DNA of 44,912 nt from Bacteroidaceae bacterium (lineage in GTDB: Bacteria; Bacteroidota; Bacteroidia; Bacteroidales; Bacteroidaceae), in assembly GCA_017381015.1 (NCBI GenBank), contig JAFOCV010000033.1:1-44912 (forward strand). The letters are read 5' to 3'. The notes under the pieces were generated by a model. The model ran no database searches, had not been told where the DNA came from, and was given only the letters and a program-made list of their open reading frames with translations. Both the position numbers and the translations under genes were made by a program. Shown here piece after piece: positions 42,054-44,912 of the stretch (the first letter of the stretch is position 1; every line of letters begins with the position of its first letter).

Positions 42054-43297
42054 GACAATTTATGTACCACCAATCCAGAGCGTAGTTTGGGCTCAAACCA
42101 TGTAGCCTTAGGAGGCATAATATTGCCACTATCTGCTATGTTGATTATCTGTTGCATGCTAACGGGATGTAGAGCCAATGCCATACGCATCTCACCATTA
42201 TCCACACGACGCTTCAACTCTTCCAAACCACGCAAACCGCCAACGAAGTCTATACGCTTATCACTACGCAAATCCTTGATACCCAGGATTTGGTCAAGAA
42301 TAAGGTCACTACTGATGCTTACATCAAGCGATTTGATGGGATCACTATCATCTGCCTTTCCTGGAAGCAATTCCAACTTGTACCACTCGCCATCAAGATA
42401 GAGACTAAACTCGTGCAACTTGGCTGGACGATAGCACTCTGCTCCCATGGGAGTAACAACAAAGTTTTCTCCAAGAAGAGACAAGAACTTCAAACTGCTA
42501 AGACCATTCAAATCCTTTACCACTCGATTGTAATCAAGGATGGTCAATTGGCTAGCAGGGAAACATACTGCCATAAAGAAGTTGTACTCCTCGTCGCCCT
42601 TATGAGCGGGATTTTGCTTAGCCTTTTCTGCTCCCACCAATGCAGCAGCTGCGCTACGATGATGACCATCAGCAATGTATAGGTATGGAATGTCAGCAAA
42701 GGCTGATGTGATAGCATCCAAATCATTTTGGCCTTGAATCAACCACAACTGATGACGGAAGCCATCACCCTGTGCAACGAAATCATACTCAGGCTCTGCT
42801 ACAACGTATTTAGAGATTATAGCAGAAAGTTGTTCGTTGTCTGGGTATGCAAAGAAGACAGGTTCCATGTTAGCATCATTGACACGCACATGCTTCATGC
42901 GGTCTTCTTCCTTGTCGCGACGAGTAAGCTCGTGCTTCTTGATAACACCATTGAGATAGTCATCAACATAAGCACACACCACCAGGCCATACTGTGTCTT
43001 ACCATTCATTGTCTGGGCATAGATATAATATCCTGCCTGTTGGTCTTGTACCAGCCATCCCTTGTCCTGGAACATTTGGAAATTCTCGGCTGCCTTGGCG
43101 TACACTTCGGGAGCATACTCGCTAGTGCCTACGGGGAAGTCTATTTCTGGCTTGATTATATGATAAAGACTCTTTTCATTGCCTGCGGCTTCTGCACGAG
43201 CTTCCTCAGAGTCGAGTACGTCGTATGGACGAGATTGAACCTGTTCAACGAGGTCTTTGGGAGGGCGGAGGCCCTTGAAAGGACGAATTATTGCCAT
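42050..43297 (-). CDS. DUF1015 family protein
   Basis: The 415-residue soluble protein starts MAIIRPFKGLRPPKDLVEQV, continues SRPYDVLDSEEARAEA, and has IADGHHRSAAAALV near residue 212, all hallmarks of DUF1015 (COG4198). Some annotations call it Spo0J/ParB-like because of a ParB/sulfiredoxin-type fold around that GHHR motif. It lies downstream of serC and serA with only a small gene between, which suggests a link to serine metabolism. That link is an inference. It is translationally coupled to the YigZ gene. Confidence 0.88.
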   Translation of the reverse strand: MAIIRPFKGLRPPKDLVEQVQSRPYDVLDSEEARAEAAGNEKSLYHIIKPEIDFPVGTSEYAPEVYAKAAENFQMFQDKGWLVQDQQAGYYIYAQTMNGKTQYGLVVCAYVDDYLNGVIKKHELTRRDKEEDRMKHVRVNDANMEPVFFAYPDNEQLSAIISKYVVAEPEYDFVAQGDGFRHQLWLIQGQNDLDAITSAFADIPYLYIADGHHRSAAAALVGAEKAKQNPAHKGDEEYNFFMAVCFPASQLTILDYNRVVKDLNGLSSLKFLSLLGENFVVTPMGAECYRPAKLHEFSLYLDGEWYKLELLPGKADDSDPIKSLDVSISSDLILDQILGIKDLRSDKRIDFVGGLRGLEELKRRVDNGEMRMALALHPVSMQQIINIADSGNIMPPKATWFEPKLRSGLVVHKLS

Positions 43298-43321
43298 AAT
43301 ATTAGATTTTTCTTAGGTTTC

Positions 43322-43501
43322 TTATTTCTTTTTGCCGAAAAACTTGTCGTACAAATACATTGCCATGGCAAACACTAAAGCGTAAACTAAATACACATAG
43401 AAAGGATTCTTGTCATCAAGGATAAATTCATCGCCAATCCACATGAAAATGGCGAATAGTATCCCTGTTATCAAAGCTCCAAACATTTTCGCGTATGCCA
43501 T
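43322..43501 (-). CDS. Small membrane protein between serA and DUF1015
   Basis: A 59-codon frame from ATG 43501 reads MAYAKMFGALITGILFAIF, then a short loop WIGDEFILDDKNPF, then a second helix VYLVYALVFAMAMYLYDKFF and a basic end GKKK. The two predicted membrane helices, the 12-bp spacing to serA and the 24-bp spacing to DUF1015 support a real gene. I do not recognise the family. It may interact with a neighbouring enzyme at the membrane. Confidence 0.75.
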   Translation of the reverse strand: MAYAKMFGALITGILFAIFMWIGDEFILDDKNPFYVYLVYALVFAMAMYLYDKFFGKKK

Positions 43502-43513
43502 ATAGTTTTCCGT

Positions 43514-44437
43514 TTACTTGTTCAATTGGAACTTGGTAATACCTTCCTTAATATATCCGACAATTTGCTTTGCTGCTGCTATACCAGCATTAACGTTGGC
43601 CTCTGCTGTTTGAGCACCCATCTTTTTAGGAGTTGCGAAGTAACGACCAGCCAATGCCTCTGTGTATTCGGCGTGCATATCGGGCTTGATATCTGCAACG
43701 TACTTAATATCCGTACGTTCCTTCATCAATTCCAACAAAGAAGCCTCATCGATAACCTCCTTGCGAGCGGTATTTACTACGATGCCACCCTTCTTCATCT
43801 TGCCCACCAATTCAGCGTTGATGCTCTGACGTGTTTCGGGAGTAGCTGGAATATGAAGTGACACTACATCACATTGCTCAAAGAGTTCTGTTTGACTGCT
43901 AGCAGCCACAACACCAGCACTTTCAATAACCTCTGCAGGACAGAAAGCATCATACGCCATTACCTCCATGCCAAAGCCCTTTGCTATGCGAGCTACATTG
44001 CGACCGACATTACCGAAAGCGAGGATACCCAACTTCTTACCCATAAGTTCGGTACCACTTGTACCATCATAGAAATTACGAACAGCCATAACGAGCATGC
44101 CAAACACCAATTCTGCAACACTATTAGCATTCTGTCCAGGGGTGTTCATTGCCACCACATTAGCCTTGGTACATGCTTCCAAATCAAGATTATCAAAACC
44201 TGCACCTGCACGAACAACAATCTTCAAATTCTTAGCTGCCTCTACAACTTCTGCATCTACCTTATCAGAACGAACAATCAATGCATCTGCATCAGCTACA
44301 GCCTCTAGCAGTTGAGATTTCTCTGTATATTTCTCCAACAAAGCAAGCTCCATGCCAGCCTCGTCGATTACCTTTTTGATTCCATCAACAGCAACCTTGC
44401 TGAAAGGTTTCTCTGTTGCAATAAGTATCTTTGCCAT
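43514..44437 (-). CDS. serA: D-3-phosphoglycerate dehydrogenase (short type, no ACT domain)
   Basis: SerA oxidises 3-phosphoglycerate in the first step of serine synthesis. The 307-residue product has substrate-side IVRSDKVDAEVVEAA and VRAGAGFDNLDL near residues 55-82, the Rossmann motif AFGNVGRNVARIA near 139, and IVVNTARKEVIDEA near 231. The position of the usual catalytic His (TPHxGAxT) reads TPKKMGAQT, with Lys. I recall this from other Bacteroidetes short-type enzymes, so it is probably a family trait. Regulatory ACT/ASB domains are absent. It follows serC by 80 bp. Confidence 0.93.
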   Translation of the reverse strand: MAKILIATEKPFSKVAVDGIKKVIDEAGMELALLEKYTEKSQLLEAVADADALIVRSDKVDAEVVEAAKNLKIVVRAGAGFDNLDLEACTKANVVAMNTPGQNANSVAELVFGMLVMAVRNFYDGTSGTELMGKKLGILAFGNVGRNVARIAKGFGMEVMAYDAFCPAEVIESAGVVAASSQTELFEQCDVVSLHIPATPETRQSINAELVGKMKKGGIVVNTARKEVIDEASLLELMKERTDIKYVADIKPDMHAEYTEALAGRYFATPKKMGAQTAEANVNAGIAAAKQIVGYIKEGITKFQLNK

Positions 44438-44517
44438 AAAAACTTATTTTAAATAGTTAGGGCCCCACGAAACTATTAAATATTAAAGTTTCGAAGAGCC
44501 CATCTGATTATTTTCTA
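44438..44517 (-). other. serC-serA spacer with a hairpin
   Basis: CGAAACT-attaaatattaa-AGTTTCG, nested within GGGCCCC and GAGCCC, makes a stem-loop at about 44467-44492 between the two serine genes. It may tune the serC/serA ratio. Confidence 0.4.
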
Positions 44518-44912
44518 TTAATATTTCGCTTCAAACTCCTGCATGCAAGCAACTAGAGCCCGAACGTCTTCCATATCTACCGCATTGTAAAGGCTAGCGC
44601 GGAAACCACCTACACTGCGATGACCCTTCAAACCAACCATGCCACGCTCTGTAGCAAATGCCATGAATTCAGCCTCCAACTCCTTGTACTCGTCGTTCAT
44701 CACGAAGCATACATTCATGCGACTTCTATCCTCTTGGTCCTTAACGGTAGCGCGGAACATCTTGTTGCGGTCAATCTCCGCATAAAGAGCATTTGCTTTC
44801 TCAATAGCGCGACGCTCCATCTCTGCTACACCACCATTTGCTTTAATCCATCTGAGGGTTTGCAATGCGCAATAGATGGGTACCGTGGGAGGAGTATTGA
44901 ACATTGAACCAC
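44518..44912 (-). CDS. serC: Phosphoserine aminotransferase, C-terminal part (partial)
   Basis: The frame runs off the right edge; on the minus strand the window opens with [19 protein letters not shown], a signature of SerC near the PLP-dependent fold's large-to-small domain transition. The C-terminal domain carries [40 protein letters not shown] and [19 protein letters not shown], then ends EFEAKY. SerC makes phosphoserine from 3-phosphohydroxypyruvate and glutamate, the step after SerA. The PLP lysine lies outside the window. Confidence 0.95.
   Translation of the reverse strand, partial: GSMFNTPPTVPIYCALQTLRWIKANGGVAEMERRAIEKANALYAEIDRNKMFRATVKDQEDRSRMNVCFVMNDEYKELEAEFMAFATERGMVGLKGHRSVGGFRASLYNAVDMEDVRALVACMQEFEAKY

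Overview
The window comes from a member of the Bacteroidales, most likely Prevotellaceae. The evidence is gene content (UpxY/UpxZ regulators, DUF6261, DUF1599, FecR-type anti-sigma with an STN-domain outer-membrane protein, Bacteroidetes-type SerA), moderate GC, weak Shine-Dalgarno sites, and several promoters of the Bacteroidetes form TTTG-N20-TAnnTTTG. No rRNA, tRNA or CRISPR array was seen. The genus is an inference.

Layout. (1) 1-17,849, minus strand apart from one gene: a surface polysaccharide (capsule or O-antigen type) locus. It is transcribed from high to low coordinates. In that order: a tyrosine recombinase; a probable invertible promoter in the ON orientation; upxY, upxZ and a second upxY; a CapD/FlaA1-type dehydratase; ugd; rfbA; rfbB; a UDP-glucuronate 4-epimerase-like gene; a GNAT acetyltransferase; rfbC; two further SDR sugar enzymes; and the start of a Wzx-type flippase that runs off the window. 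Glycosyltransferases and polymerase must lie beyond position 1. A DUF6261 gene sits inside the locus on the opposite strand. The spacers between 6.9 and 16.6 kb are packed with dispersed repeats, and two such sequences have entered the ugd reading frame. (2) 18.0-23.3 kb: dnaG (minus), then pepT, an M28 peptidase and a radical SAM/SPASM gene (plus). (3) 23.3-30.7 kb: a TonB-dependent receptor behind a long, possibly riboswitch-bearing leader, convergent with an ECF sigma / anti-sigma / STN-domain OMP operon. (4) 31.5-36.8 kb: folE, SPOR protein, tpiA, DoxX-like protein, DUF1599, M23/LysM peptidase and ndk. (5) 37.0-44.9 kb: recG and a DJ-1-like gene (minus), nadK (plus), and a serC-serA-small membrane protein-DUF1015-YigZ run (minus).

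Two features stand out. First, inverted 17-bp repeats at 15666-15682 and 15853-15869 bracket a full consensus promoter that points at upxY, beside a tyrosine recombinase gene, so the polysaccharide locus is probably phase variable. Second, four intergenic regions (7153-7656, 23457-23715, 30877-31256 and about 39145-39310) hold tandem arrays of quite different sequence but the same 42-bp period, with almost no indels. I know of no named system that explains this.

How the genes work together: RfbA, RfbB and RfbC make dTDP-4-keto-L-rhamnose. No rfbD is present here, so one of the SDR enzymes may finish the dTDP-sugar. Ugd and the epimerase-like enzyme would make UDP-glucuronate and UDP-galacturonate. 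The CapD-type enzyme would make a UDP-4-keto-6-deoxy-HexNAc. UpxY and UpxZ would control elongation through the long operon.
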